DNA from: Streptomyces sp. Tu6071
GTDB lineage: Bacteria; Actinomycetota; Actinomycetes; Streptomycetales; Streptomycetaceae
Length of the DNA stretch: 64,000 nt
NCBI RefSeq assembly: GCF_000213055.1
Contig: NZ_CM001165.1
Location: 5,664,945-5,728,944, forward strand
Direction of reading: 5' to 3'
Numbering within the stretch: position 1 is the stretch's first letter; each line of letters begins with the position of its first letter. Below, piece by piece: positions 47,274 through 55,980 of the stretch. The position numbers were made by a program, and so were the translations under genes. The notes under the pieces were generated by a model. It saw only the letters and a list, made by a program, of their open reading frames with translations. It ran no database searches and was not told where the DNA came from.

Positions 47274-47301
47274 GAACCGCCGACAGTCGCCTTGTAAGGG
47301 C
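47274..47301 (-). other. Inverted tRNA-Val attachment-core fragment
   Basis: A 28-base segment read on the minus strand is identical at 27 of 28 positions to the attachment core at 40468-40495: the anticodon loop CTTACAA, the GGCGA stem, the TGTCGGCGG region and TTC. No acceptor strands or complete arms remain, so it is not a tRNA gene. It lies intergenically between the HD gene and the hydratase gene. Probably a relic of a former insertion or a partial duplication. Confidence 0.75.
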
Positions 47302-47339
47302 GAGCCTCCACCGCTGAGCCGTACGGCCCGTCAACTCGT

Positions 47340-47369
47340 CGGCCCCCGGGCTTCGTCGGCCGGGGGCCG
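47340..47369. terminator. Hairpin after enoyl-CoA hydratase gene
   Basis: A 10-bp inverted repeat (CGGCCCCCGG) with a short loop lies six bases beyond the stop codon at 47375. Likely terminator of the conservon-P450-hydratase region. Confidence 0.6.
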
Positions 47370-47374
47370 CGGGG

Positions 47375-48193
47375 TCAGCGGCGGGCCTCGGTGAGGGCCA
47401 GAGCCATGAGTTCCGGGTCGAGGAGGCTCGCGTCGGCCAGGCGGGTGGGGGCCGCGTGGGCGTTGAAGAGCGTCTTGGTGAGGCGCAGCGCGGTGGGGGA
47501 GCGGCGCAGCAGCGGCCTGACCCAGGCGAGGACGGCGTCGTCCAGGCCGGTCTCCGGCACGACCCGCTGGAGGATCGACAGCCGCAGTGCCTCCTCGGCC
47601 CCGACCGCGCGGGCCGTCAGGACGAACTCGCGGACGCGGGCCGCCCCGGCCTCGTTGATGAGGCGGGGCAGGAGGCCGCCCCAGGCGACGGGCAGCCCGA
47701 GGGCCAGTTCGGGCAGCCGGAAGCTCGCGGTCTCGGCACCGACACGCAGGTCGCAGGCGAGCGCGAGCGCGAATCCGGCGCCGATCGCGCGTCCCTGGAC
47801 GCGGGCGATGGTCACGGCGGGTCCCGTGCTCAGCGCCTCGCACACGCGGCGGGCCCGGGCGCCGGAGAGCCGTACGGCGCCCCCGGCCGGGTCGTCGGCC
47901 ATGTGTGCGGAAAGTTCGTGGCGGTCGCCGCCGAGACAGAAGTCGGGCCCGGCGCCGGTGAGGACGACGACCTTGGTCGCGCTGTCCTGGGCGTCCAGCA
48001 CCTCGTGCAACTCGTCGAGCATGGTGTCCGTGACGGCGTTGCCCTGCTCCGGCTCGCGCAGTTCGACGAGGAGCAGGCCGCCCTCGCGGCGGGTACGGAG
48101 GGTTTTGCGGTCGCTGTCCAGGGGGAGGAGGGACAGCGGAGAAGGAACGGGCGCGGCCGGTGGTGTTTCGGCCTGCTCCGGTTGGCTGGTCAT
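47375..48193 (-). CDS. Enoyl-CoA hydratase/isomerase family protein
   Basis: 272 residues from ATG 48193. The crotonase core is visible: VVVLTGAGPDFCLGGDRHEL (oxyanion), then IGAGFALALACDLRVGAETA, ASFRLPELALGLPVAWGG and KTLFNAHAAP. One usual catalytic Glu (the E of GGGxEL) is replaced by Phe (GAGFAL); the second (LPELALGL) is kept, so its reaction may differ from hydration. The N-terminus has a 30-residue extension. It overlaps the upstream P450 stop by four bases, so they are co-translated. Confidence 0.8.
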   Translation of the reverse strand: MTSQPEQAETPPAAPVPSPLSLLPLDSDRKTLRTRREGGLLLVELREPEQGNAVTDTMLDELHEVLDAQDSATKVVVLTGAGPDFCLGGDRHELSAHMADDPAGGAVRLSGARARRVCEALSTGPAVTIARVQGRAIGAGFALALACDLRVGAETASFRLPELALGLPVAWGGLLPRLINEAGAARVREFVLTARAVGAEEALRLSILQRVVPETGLDDAVLAWVRPLLRRSPTALRLTKTLFNAHAAPTRLADASLLDPELMALALTEARR

Positions 48194-49458
48194 ATCTGGA
48201 CGTCCAGGGAGACGAGTCGGCGGAAGACGAGGCGTGTGTCGTCGAACACCGGGGGCGTGACCGCGCGCAGAGTGGGGAAACGTTTCAGCACTTGTCCGAG
48301 AAGTTCCTGGGCCTCCAGCCGGGCGAGACCGGCACCCAGGCAGTAGTGCGGGCCGCCCCCGAAGGAGAGGTGGCCGCCCCGGCGCAGCGGGTCGAAGGTG
48401 TCCGGGTCGGGGTTGCGGCGCGGATCGTGCGCGGCGGCCCCGTACATCACGTGGACCGTCGTGTCGCGCGGGATCGGGACCCCGGCGAGGACGAGGTCCT
48501 CCGAGGCGACGCGGGAGTTGATCGAGATGGGCGCGTCCCAGCGCAGCGCCTCCTCGACCGTCGACGCGATGTGCTCCGGGTGCGCGGCCAGCCAGGCGGC
48601 GCGGGCCGGGTCGGAGGTGGCGAGGTGGACCGTGTTGCCCAGCAGGACCGCGCTCGTCTCCAGGGAGGCGATGGTGACGAACATGGTGAGGTCATAGATG
48701 ACCTGGTCGGCGGCGGCCCGGTCGCCGGCGGACAAGGCGTCGAAGTGTGCGATCCACTGGGTGAGGGCGTCGTCGCCGGGCCGCGCGCGGCGCTCGCGGA
48801 TGAGCCGGGTGAAGAACTCCCGCATCTCCAGCGTGGCCTGCTCGGAGACGGCGAGCTGCGATCTGGTGGGCAGCAACTCCTGCGCGTAGACCTGGCGGTG
48901 GGTGAAATCGAGGAGGTGGGCGTGGTCGGCGCGGTCGATGCCGATCCACTCGCCGACCGAGAGCGCCGGCAACTGCTCGCCCACGACCCGCATGAAGTCG
49001 GCGTGCCCCTCGGCCCTGATCTCGGCCTCCAGTTCGTCGAGGAGCGAGGAGACGAGCGCGGCGATCATCGGGCTCAGGGCTTCGAGCGAGGCACGGTCGA
49101 AAGGGGTGCCGACCGCGCGGCGCTGGCAGGTGTGCGCCGGGGCGTTGAGCCGGGGGAGGGTACGGGTCATCTCGCGGGTCGCGAGGTCGCTCCAGCGCTC
49201 GGGGTTGTCCTGGCGCTGCTGCCAGTCGAAGTCGGTACTCCGCCATTTCCTGCCGCGCAGCACCTCGTCGCAGGCGTCGAAGCCGACGACGAAGTAGCCG
49301 CCCCAGGGTGCGGGGACGACGTCGCCGAGTTCGTGGAGGGCGGCCCACACGGGGCGCGGGTTCGCCGTTCCCTCAGCGCTGCGGAGCCGGCGCAACAAGG
49401 GGATGACGGCACGGCGGCTGACGGTGGAGGTGCCGGGGTGATGGCCTACGGCGTTCAC
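48190..49458 (-). CDS. Cytochrome P450
   Basis: 422 residues from ATG 49458. Standard features are present: ExxR in the K-helix (VEEALRWDAPI, E303 and R306) and the haem motif FGGGPHYCLG (Cys 373). The I-helix lacks the usual AGxDT (TIASLETSA instead). Actinobacterial soluble P450. It is co-translated with the enoyl-CoA hydratase homologue and lies behind the conservon and the unusual P450, from which it is separated by a 295-bp gap with a hairpin. Confidence 0.85.
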   Translation of the reverse strand: MNAVGHHPGTSTVSRRAVIPLLRRLRSAEGTANPRPVWAALHELGDVVPAPWGGYFVVGFDACDEVLRGRKWRSTDFDWQQRQDNPERWSDLATREMTRTLPRLNAPAHTCQRRAVGTPFDRASLEALSPMIAALVSSLLDELEAEIRAEGHADFMRVVGEQLPALSVGEWIGIDRADHAHLLDFTHRQVYAQELLPTRSQLAVSEQATLEMREFFTRLIRERRARPGDDALTQWIAHFDALSAGDRAAADQVIYDLTMFVTIASLETSAVLLGNTVHLATSDPARAAWLAAHPEHIASTVEEALRWDAPISINSRVASEDLVLAGVPIPRDTTVHVMYGAAAHDPRRNPDPDTFDPLRRGGHLSFGGGPHYCLGAGLARLEAQELLGQVLKRFPTLRAVTPPVFDDTRLVFRRLVSLDVQI

Positions 49459-49630
49459 GCATAGCTCCTTCGGCTAAGGCTGCCGGTACCGGCGGAAGCT
49501 ACCCTTCCTGTCGGAGCGTCATGCGCCACAGGGTGTTTCCTCTGTCACATGCGGTGGTTTCGGCCTCGACAGCACCGTGAGAAATATCCCCCTTCTTCTG
49601 CTTCTGTCCCGATCCGCTCGGCGCTCGCGG

Positions 49631-49667
49631 GTGGTGCGGAGGGCCCGGACAGGCACCTCCGCACCAC
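49631..49667. terminator. Hairpin between the two P450 genes
   Basis: A perfect 12-bp inverted repeat (GTGGTGCGGAGG) with a 13-nt loop lies between the stop at 49754 and the start at 49458. It probably separates the two transcripts partly or wholly. Confidence 0.6.
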
Positions 49668-49753
49668 GAAACCCGCCGTGGCGAACACGGCCTGAATTGT
49701 CACCAGGTGATGATCACTCAGCCGTGTTGCGGGAGGGTGAACCCGAGGGGACG

Positions 49754-51124
49754 TCAGGCGCGGAAGACGTCGAGGAACGTCGACCAGAAGCCCTTCTTGC
49801 GGGCCGGTTCCCGCGTACTCCCCGAACCGCCGGTGCCCCCGGTGCCGCTCGTGTCGCGCTGCGCGGCGTGGGGCTGGCGGTCCTCGCCCGGTGCCGGCTG
49901 GGGCCGGTGCGCGGCCATGCGGTTCGCCGGGGCGGGGCTGAAGTTGACCGGCAGGGAGACCAGGGCCCGGTGGAAGGGGCCGGGACGCCAGCGCAGTTCC
50001 TGCTCGGGGACGGCGAGCGAGAGGTCGGGCAGCGCGTTGAGCAGCCGCTCGATCGCGGCGCTCGCGATGACCTGCGCGGGGTCCTTGGCGGGGCAGGCGT
50101 GGGGGCCCGCGCCCCACGCGAGGTGCGCTCCCTTGCTCTGGTTGCCCCGCGCCTCGGCGAGCCGGGGGTCGCCGTTGGCCCCCGCGAAGGAGATGAGCAC
50201 CGGGGTGTTCGCCTCGGCGATGTGCCCGCCGAAGTCCACGTCCTGCACGGGGTAGTGCGCCGCGTAGTTGGCGATCGGGGCCGCGTTCCACAGCACGTGG
50301 TCCATCGCCTCCTCGATCTGCGGCCCGGAGTCGTGGCCGCCGGAGGAGGAGAGCATGAGCAGCAGGGTGTTGCCGATGAGGTTGCGCTCCGGCTCGACAC
50401 CCGCGCCCATCATCATGACGAGCTGGTCGTTCAGCTCGGCGTCGGTGAGTCCCGAGGGGTGCTGGATGAGCCAGGACGTGATGTCGTCGCCGGGCCGGCG
50501 CCGCTTGAGGGCGATCAGCTCCATGAGGCACGCGGTCAGTTCCTCGTTGGCGCGCAGCGGGTCGCGGCCGTCGAAGATCGCCGACATCGAGGAGGTGAGG
50601 GTGTCACCGATGTCGGCGGGGCAGCCGAAGAGCTTGTTGAAGAGCAGCAGCGGCAGCAGCTTGGCGTAGTCGGAGAGCAGGTCCGCCCGGCCCCGCTCGC
50701 TGAACTGGTCCAGGAGGTGGTCCGCGATGGGCTCGACGTCGCGGCGGATGCGGCTCATGTTGAGCTTGGCGAGGCTGTCGGTGACGGCCTTGCGCAGGCG
50801 CAGGTGTGTGGAGCCGTCGCTGAACATGGTGTTGGGCCGGTAGCCCAGCATCGGCAGCAGCGGGTTGTCGGCGGCGATGCGCCCCTCGACGAGGTCCCGC
50901 CAGCGGCGCGAGTCGCGCGGGAACAGTTCGGTGTTGCGCAGTACTTGGAGCGCGGTGCCGTGGTCGACGACGAGCGTGCCCTCGATCCCCGGGGCCAGCT
51001 CGACGGCCCCTGCGGCGCCCTCGGCGCGCAGCTTCTCGTAGACCTGGCGCGGATCGGCGGCGAAGGCCGCGTCGTGCAGGGGGCATCCGCCGCCGGTCGG
51101 GGCGGACGCGCGATGAGCGTTCAT
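49754..51124 (-). CDS. Conservon-linked cytochrome P450 lacking ExxR (CYP157-like)
   Basis: 456 residues from ATG 51124. The haem ligand is present (LAWGAGPHACPAK, Cys 344), but the K-helix reads IEEAMDHVLWNAAPI with DHVL where ExxR should be, so neither the Arg nor the correctly spaced Glu is found. The I-helix is also odd (MMMGAGVEPERN). CYP157 members, found in Streptomyces conservons next to a partner P450, are known for lacking ExxR, and this fits. The C-terminus extends ~55 residues beyond the core and ends KKGFWSTFLDVFRA. It follows cvnD. Confidence 0.85.
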   Translation of the reverse strand: MNAHRASAPTGGGCPLHDAAFAADPRQVYEKLRAEGAAGAVELAPGIEGTLVVDHGTALQVLRNTELFPRDSRRWRDLVEGRIAADNPLLPMLGYRPNTMFSDGSTHLRLRKAVTDSLAKLNMSRIRRDVEPIADHLLDQFSERGRADLLSDYAKLLPLLLFNKLFGCPADIGDTLTSSMSAIFDGRDPLRANEELTACLMELIALKRRRPGDDITSWLIQHPSGLTDAELNDQLVMMMGAGVEPERNLIGNTLLLMLSSSGGHDSGPQIEEAMDHVLWNAAPIANYAAHYPVQDVDFGGHIAEANTPVLISFAGANGDPRLAEARGNQSKGAHLAWGAGPHACPAKDPAQVIASAAIERLLNALPDLSLAVPEQELRWRPGPFHRALVSLPVNFSPAPANRMAAHRPQPAPGEDRQPHAAQRDTSGTGGTGGSGSTREPARKKGFWSTFLDVFRA

Positions 51125-51282
51125 CGGACTTCCTTCATGAACCGGGAGGGGGTTCCCGGGGAGCGAGGGGGCGGCCGGGGGAAGGGCCGCGTGGACGAGG
51201 GTGCGGAAGGGGTGAGGCGGTGCGCGTACCGGAGGGGGCGCCGTCCCGGCTCGCGGGCGCGGGGCCCGCTCGCGCGAAGGCG

Positions 51283-51333
51283 CCGCGTTCCCCGCCGTAG
51301 GGGAAGGACCGGCCCGTACGGCGGGGAACGCGG
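51283..51333. terminator. Long hairpin directly after cvnD
   Basis: A perfect 17-bp inverted repeat (CCGCGTTCCCCGCCGTA) with a 17-nt loop touches the cvnD stop at 51334. Strong terminator or attenuator between the conservon and the P450 gene (start 51124). Confidence 0.75.
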
Positions 51334-51936
51334 TCAGGCCGCGTGTTCGAGCAGGTGGCGGACGAGGGCGATGAGCGCCTGGGCCGAGGAGCGCTGGTCG
51401 CGCGCGTCGCACACGACCACCGGGGTGTCCGGGAGCAGGTCGAGCGCCTCGCGCACCTCCTCCGTGCTGTAGGAGGAGCCGGCGTCGAAGGCGTTGACGG
51501 CGACCGCGTACTCCAGGCCGTAGCTCTCGATCAGGTCGATGACCGGGAAGGTCTGCTCCAGGCGCGAGGGGTCGACGAGCAGCAGCGCGCCGAGCGCTCC
51601 GCGCGCCATGTCCTCCCACAGCTGCATGAAGCGCTGCTGGCCCGGCGTGCCGAAGAGGTAGAGGACGAGGTCCTCGCTCAGGGTGAGCCGCCCGAAGTCG
51701 AGCGCGACGGTCGTCGTGCTCTTGTCGCCCGTACCGCGCAGGTCGTCCACGTCGACCGAGGCGCGGGTCATGCGCTCCTCGGTGCGCAGCGGGGTGATCT
51801 CCGAGAGCGAGCCGATGAGGGTCGTCTTGCCCACGGCGAAGTGCCCGACCACCAGGATCTTCGCGGCGTTGGTCACCGCGCTGGGGACGTAGATGGAGCG
51901 CGGTGCGACCTCAGCCGATGAGGGATTGGAGTCCAT
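51334..51936 (-). CDS. cvnD: Conservon GTPase CvnD
   Basis: 200 residues from ATG 51936; it overlaps the DUF742 gene by 26 bases. G-protein motifs are clear: G1 GHFAVGKTT, G3 YLFGTPGQQRF and a G4-like NAFDAG, of the ATP/GTP-binding-protein type linked to conservons. CvnD acts with CvnA, B and C as a membrane-associated signalling unit resembling eukaryotic G-protein modules. Last of the four-gene set. Confidence 0.9.
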   Translation of the reverse strand: MDSNPSSAEVAPRSIYVPSAVTNAAKILVVGHFAVGKTTLIGSLSEITPLRTEERMTRASVDVDDLRGTGDKSTTTVALDFGRLTLSEDLVLYLFGTPGQQRFMQLWEDMARGALGALLLVDPSRLEQTFPVIDLIESYGLEYAVAVNAFDAGSSYSTEEVREALDLLPDTPVVVCDARDQRSSAQALIALVRHLLEHAA

Positions 51937-52285
51937 TGAGAACCTTCTCCAGAGTCTCTCTGTCAACGTGCTGGGCCCGGGGCGGTTCGGCTCGGCGCAT
52001 GAGGTGCCCCTGCCGCGCGAGGTCGGTGAGGAGTAACCGCACGACGCCGACCGGCAGGCCGAGATGGCCCGAGACCTCGGCGACGGAGAGGTACCCGCCG
52101 CCGCACAGCTCCCAGATCGCCCGGGTCTCGGGGCTGGCGCCGAGCGGCATGCTGCGGTCTGACGCCAGCGTCACGAGGGTGTGCAGCGCGAGGTCCTCGG
52201 GGGCGGGCAGTTCCCTGCCTCCGGTGATGACGTACGAGCGGACGAAGTCGCTCGTGACGGAAGCCTCCTCGTCGGGGGCCGTCAT
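51911..52285 (-). CDS. cvnC: DUF742 protein CvnC
   Basis: 124 residues from GTG 52285. DUF742 motifs: VRSYVITGGRELPAPEDLAL, TRAIWELCGGGYLSVAEVSG, LGLPVGVVRLLLTDLARQGH and LEKVLNGLQSL, a winged-helix-like protein. It overlaps cvnB and cvnD, so the operon is translationally coupled. Confidence 0.9.
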   Translation of the reverse strand: MTAPDEEASVTSDFVRSYVITGGRELPAPEDLALHTLVTLASDRSMPLGASPETRAIWELCGGGYLSVAEVSGHLGLPVGVVRLLLTDLARQGHLMRRAEPPRAQHVDRETLEKVLNGLQSLIG

Positions 52286-52683
52286 ACGCCGACACCGTTG
52301 TCAGTGCGCGGGGCGATGCTCATCGCCTTCGCGAGCGCCGTCACCGTCTTCTGCATCCGGAAGGACACCGCCTCCATGTCGACGTCGACCGCGGCGGACA
52401 CGGCGAGGTAGGCGCCCGAGCCCGCGGCGATGAGGAAGATCCAGCCGCCGTCGTACTCCAGCAGCGTCTGCTTCCAGAATCCGTTGCCCGCGCCGACGAA
52501 GGGCGCGACCGCGCGGCTCAGCGACTGCATGGAACTCATCGCGGCGGCGTTGGTCTCCGCGTCGTCGCGGGATATCTCGTCGGAGCGCTGGAGCAGCAGC
52601 CCGTCACCCGAGACAAGGATCGCGTGGCGTGCGCCGCGCACTTCCAGCACGTCGTTCAGCACCCATGACAGGTCGGTGTTCAC
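52282..52683 (-). CDS. cvnB: Roadblock/LC7 protein CvnB
   Basis: 133 residues from GTG 52683. Roadblock/LC7 fold: WVLNDVLEVRGARHAILVSG DGLLL-type strand, DDAETNAAAMSSMQSLSRAV, WIFLIAAGSGAYLAVSAAVD and a last helix RMQKTVTALAKAMS. It regulates the GTPase CvnD in the conservon. Four-base overlaps on both sides. Confidence 0.9.
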   Translation of the reverse strand: MNTDLSWVLNDVLEVRGARHAILVSGDGLLLQRSDEISRDDAETNAAAMSSMQSLSRAVAPFVGAGNGFWKQTLLEYDGGWIFLIAAGSGAYLAVSAAVDVDMEAVSFRMQKTVTALAKAMSIAPRTDNGVGV

Positions 52684-53882
52684 GGCTGATCTGGTCCTTC
52701 CAAGGAGGTCGTGCTCCGCCCGAGCTGGGTGCCCCGTGCGAAGGCGCCGAGGCGGGAAGCGGTCACTTCACTGGACTGTCCCGGTGCCGTCGCCTCACTC
52801 GCCGCGGGCTCGGGGACGACCGAGATGGCGCGCTGGCGGCGGCTGCGCTTGGGCAGTCCGCCGGAGGTGCGGCCCACGATGTGCGAGGGGCCGACCGGTA
52901 CGGGCGCGAGGCGCTGCGGGGCCTCCTCCGCCTGCTCCGCATCCGGCCGGGCGAGGGGCTCGGCGGGGGCCGCCGACGCGGCGCTGAGAAGCTCTTCCGG
53001 TACGCGGATCACGGCACGCACGCCTCCGTAGGGGGACACCGAACCGACCGAGACCGCGAAGCCGTAGCGGGTCGCGAGCATCCCGCACACCGCGAAGCCG
53101 AAGCGGGGCGGGTCGCCGAGCTTGGTGATGTCGACGGTTTCCTGGGCCGAGAGCAGCGCCGCCGCCCGGTCCTTGGTCTCCTGGTCCATGCCGAGGCCCG
53201 CGTCGTCGACGATGAAGCAGATGCCGGTGGGCACGGTCTGGATGTTCACCTCGACCGGGGTGCCGGGGGCGCTGTACGCCGTCGCGTTGTCGAGCAGCTC
53301 GGCGAGCACGACGGCGAGCGGTTCGACCGCCTTGCTCACGACCTGGGCGCTGACCTGGGCGTGCACGCTGACCCGGCCGAAGCCCTTGATGCGGCCCTGG
53401 GCGCTGCGCGCGACGTCGTAGACGTTCGCCGGGGTCTGGCGGCGGCCGAGCCAGCCGCCGCACAGCACCGAGATGCCCTTGGCGCGGCGCCCGATCTGGC
53501 TGCCGGTGTGGTCGACCGACATGAGGTCGGCGAGCATCTCGGAGTCGTCGCCGTACTTCTGGAGCAGTCCGTCGAGCAGGAGTTGCTGTTCCTCGGCGAG
53601 GGACTGGAGTGTGCCCATCGCCGATTTCAGAACGGCCTTGGTCGAGGACTCGGCGTCCGCGCGGACGTCCGCGAGTTCGTCGTGGTGCCGATCGGCCAGT
53701 GCGGCGGTTCTCGCCTCCAGGTGCGCGAGGTCACCCCTGGCCCGGCCGAGTCCCGCCTCCAACTCGGCCTTCGCCTTCCTGAGTGAGAGGTTGGTCCTTC
53801 GCGCCCGCAGCACGGCGAGCACCGCGACCACGAGCACTACCAGCGAGAACCACAGCAGCGGATCTCGGAAAAATGAAGTCAT
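52680..53882 (-). CDS. cvnA: Conservon sensor histidine kinase-like CvnA
   Basis: 400 residues from ATG 53882. One N-terminal membrane helix (LLWFSLVVLVVAVLAVLR), a coiled coil (KAELEAGLGRARGDLAHLEA), a helical pair and an HATPase domain (LAELLDNATAYSAPGTPVEV N-box, ICFIVDDAGLGMD, GFAVCGMLATRYGFAVSV). The C-terminal tail (about 315-400) is low complexity with Arg patches (SGGLPKRSRRQRAI). It lacks an extracellular sensor, which is compact for CvnA. Heads the conservon; no clear partner response regulator, as usual for these systems. Confidence 0.9.
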   Translation of the reverse strand: MTSFFRDPLLWFSLVVLVVAVLAVLRARRTNLSLRKAKAELEAGLGRARGDLAHLEARTAALADRHHDELADVRADAESSTKAVLKSAMGTLQSLAEEQQLLLDGLLQKYGDDSEMLADLMSVDHTGSQIGRRAKGISVLCGGWLGRRQTPANVYDVARSAQGRIKGFGRVSVHAQVSAQVVSKAVEPLAVVLAELLDNATAYSAPGTPVEVNIQTVPTGICFIVDDAGLGMDQETKDRAAALLSAQETVDITKLGDPPRFGFAVCGMLATRYGFAVSVGSVSPYGGVRAVIRVPEELLSAASAAPAEPLARPDAEQAEEAPQRLAPVPVGPSHIVGRTSGGLPKRSRRQRAISVVPEPAASEATAPGQSSEVTASRLGAFARGTQLGRSTTSLEGPDQP

Positions 53883-54272
53883 GAGACTCTCTTCAACTCG
53901 CACCGCGCGAGGACGGGGACGGGTCCTCCGGGGCACCGCGCGGGGTCGTGCGTCGTGGCGGGTGGCGCGGAGCCGCCTGGCGTTTCCGTCCCGTGCCCTT
54001 GGGCGATGGGGCCTTTGAGACTGTCCCCCGCACGCGCATGACGCGTCGTCAGCCTACTGAAAGTCCGATGATCGTATCAGTCAGTACTCGCCGTGTCGGA
54101 CGGTTGAGCGCATCAACGGGCGACTCTCACCTCATCTGCACCAGTTCGGGGTGGCGAGTGGTGAACAGCGCTGCTGTGGAAGGGAGTTGAGGAAGCCGGG
54201 GCGCGTGGGGCGCGAAAGGTTCAACGGTCGGGGTGTGGGGATTGGGGAGGTGTGTGGGGGGCCGCGCGGGGG
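53883..54272. other. Intergenic region upstream of conservon
   Basis: About 390 bases. A moderately AT-richer patch at about 54055-54095 (GTCCGATGATCGTATCAGTC) is a plausible promoter for cvnA. No gene recognised. Confidence 0.4.
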
Positions 54273-54677
54273 TCAGTCCTCCGGTGCGGCGGAGGGCTGT
54301 GCGGTGGGGGGCCGCGGGGCGGGGTTCTCCGGCGCGGCGGTCGCCGGCGCGGGGGGTGGTGTCGCGTGCTTGAGGCGGCTGCGGGCCTCGATGCGGCGCT
54401 CCCGGGCGACCTCGGCCCAGTAGGGGTGGGAGGTCACGAAGACGGTCAGTTCGAACTCGCGGGCGCGCAGCTTGCTGACGAGCGCCTGGTCCTCGGCGCC
54501 CCAGCCCGGAGAGGCGGGCCGCTCCACGCGGCGCCATCCGTTGTCGTCGCTGAAGCCGTCGTGCGGTTCGACGGACCAGGGCAGCCGCCGCAGCAGCTCG
54601 CGCAGCTCCGCCCGCACCTGGTGCAGTTCCTCCTGGCCGGTGCGGAGGTCGTCGGGGAAGTCTCGGGTCTCTGCCAC
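54273..54677 (-). CDS. Hypothetical protein with disordered tail
   Basis: 134 residues from GTG 54677. The first part is helical (DLRTGQEELHQVRAELRELL) with a short region VFVTSHPYWAEVARERRIEA, and the last 30 residues are Pro/Ala rich. Resembles small Streptomyces proteins of unknown role. Single gene. Confidence 0.6.
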   Translation of the reverse strand: MAETRDFPDDLRTGQEELHQVRAELRELLRRLPWSVEPHDGFSDDNGWRRVERPASPGWGAEDQALVSKLRAREFELTVFVTSHPYWAEVARERRIEARSRLKHATPPPAPATAAPENPAPRPPTAQPSAAPED

Positions 54678-54842
54678 GCTCCGAATGGTACGCCTGTTCG
54701 ATTTTTCGAAGCGAATGGACGGGGTGGGGTGCGCGGGGATTCATTCGAACGTGTGAACGGATGTGGGGGGAGTGGACGCCGGAGGCGCGGCCTTCCCCCG
54801 GATTCCGGTGCGGGGCCCGGGGCGGGGCGGCAAGCTGGGGGC

Positions 54843-55058
54843 ATGTGCCGAAGCATCAAGACCCTGCGTCCACCCGCCCAGCCCCAGTGGGCGACCGACG
54901 ACGAGATCCACGAGGCCGCGCTCCAGTACGTCCGGAAGGTCTCCGGCTTCCGCGTCCCCGCCGCCCACAACCGGGAAGTGTTCGAACGCGCGGTCGCGGA
55001 GGTGGCGCGGGCGACGGCCGCGCTCATGGCGGGGCTGGAGGTGAAGGGGCAGAGCTGA
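54843..55058 (+). CDS. DUF2277 protein
   Basis: 71 residues from ATG 54843: MCRSIKTLRPPAQPQWATDD, DEIHEAALQYVRKVSGFRVP and a helical end. Exact DUF2277 pattern, found across Actinobacteria and of unknown function. The N-terminal Cys (CRS) is a family trait. Confidence 0.85.
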   Translation: MCRSIKTLRPPAQPQWATDDEIHEAALQYVRKVSGFRVPAAHNREVFERAVAEVARATAALMAGLEVKGQS

Positions 55059-55070
55059 GCGGGCGCGGGC

Positions 55071-55874
55071 TCAGCCCGGGTGGACCTCCGTGTCGCCGTT
55101 CACCGTGCGCAGCGTGAGGCGGTGGTCCGAGGCCGCGGAGGCGTCCGGCAGGTCGTTCACGGTGCGCCCGTTGACCGTCGTGGCCCGGACCGCGTACGGC
55201 GGCGGGTTCTCGGGGAGCGTGACGCGCACCGAACCGTTGCGCGTCGTGCCGCTCAGCCGTACGGGTGAGGTGGTCGTACGGAGGTCGACGTCACCGTTGA
55301 CGGTCCCGGCCTCCACGCGCCGGGCCGCGAGCCCCGTGGCCCGTACCGAGCCGTTGCGGGTCGCGAGCCGCTGGAGCCCGTGGGCGTCACCCGAGTCCCG
55401 CACGACCACGTCCCCGTTGACGGTGCCGAGCCGCAGGGGGCCGCGCACGTCCGTGACCTCGACGCCCGCGTTCCGCGCCTCCACCGTCACCGCGGTCCCG
55501 CGCGGGACGCGTACGAGCGGCATCCGCCCGCAGTCCTCGCGCGCGGCCCCCGCGCAGGGAAGATCGAGGGTGCGGTCCTTCCCGTCCGCGCTCCAGCGCG
55601 CCGCGGCCCCGCCCGCGACGCGCACGTCCGCCGTGTCGGTGCCGACGATCCGGACGCCGCCCTCCGTCGTGACGACGAGGCGCCCGCCCTCGGGTATCCC
55701 GCGCGCCTCCCCCGGGGCTGCCCCCGAGCCGCCGCACGCCACCGCCGCCACGCTCAGCACGAGGACGGGCAGGACGAGCGCGGGCCGCGCCAGAGTCCCG
55801 TACCACCGTGCGGCGGCGGGGGGCGCGGCGGGACGTACCGGCGGGGCCGGGCGGTGTGCGTCGGTTCGCTGCAT
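55071..55874 (-). CDS. DUF4097-type lipoprotein
   Basis: 267 residues from ATG 55874. A signal region (LVLPVLVLSVAAVACGG) with a lipobox-like AAVAC suggests a lipid-anchored exported protein. The body is a beta-solenoid typical of DUF4097, with repeated GTVNGDVVV, NGSVRA, GTVNGDVDL and TVNGRTVND units. Such proteins are often membrane-stress associated. Ends 12 bases from the DUF2277 stop, convergent. Confidence 0.75.
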   Translation of the reverse strand: MQRTDAHRPAPPVRPAAPPAAARWYGTLARPALVLPVLVLSVAAVACGGSGAAPGEARGIPEGGRLVVTTEGGVRIVGTDTADVRVAGGAAARWSADGKDRTLDLPCAGAAREDCGRMPLVRVPRGTAVTVEARNAGVEVTDVRGPLRLGTVNGDVVVRDSGDAHGLQRLATRNGSVRATGLAARRVEAGTVNGDVDLRTTTSPVRLSGTTRNGSVRVTLPENPPPYAVRATTVNGRTVNDLPDASAASDHRLTLRTVNGDTEVHPG

Positions 55875-55980
55875 ACGGAGCGTGTGCCCGGCCGCGCCGC
55901 GTTCAGCTCGGCCGGTCGCTACGGGGCGCCCGCCCGCGGAGAGCTCCGGAACGGCCCTGTTCCGGCGGTGGCCCGGCCGC

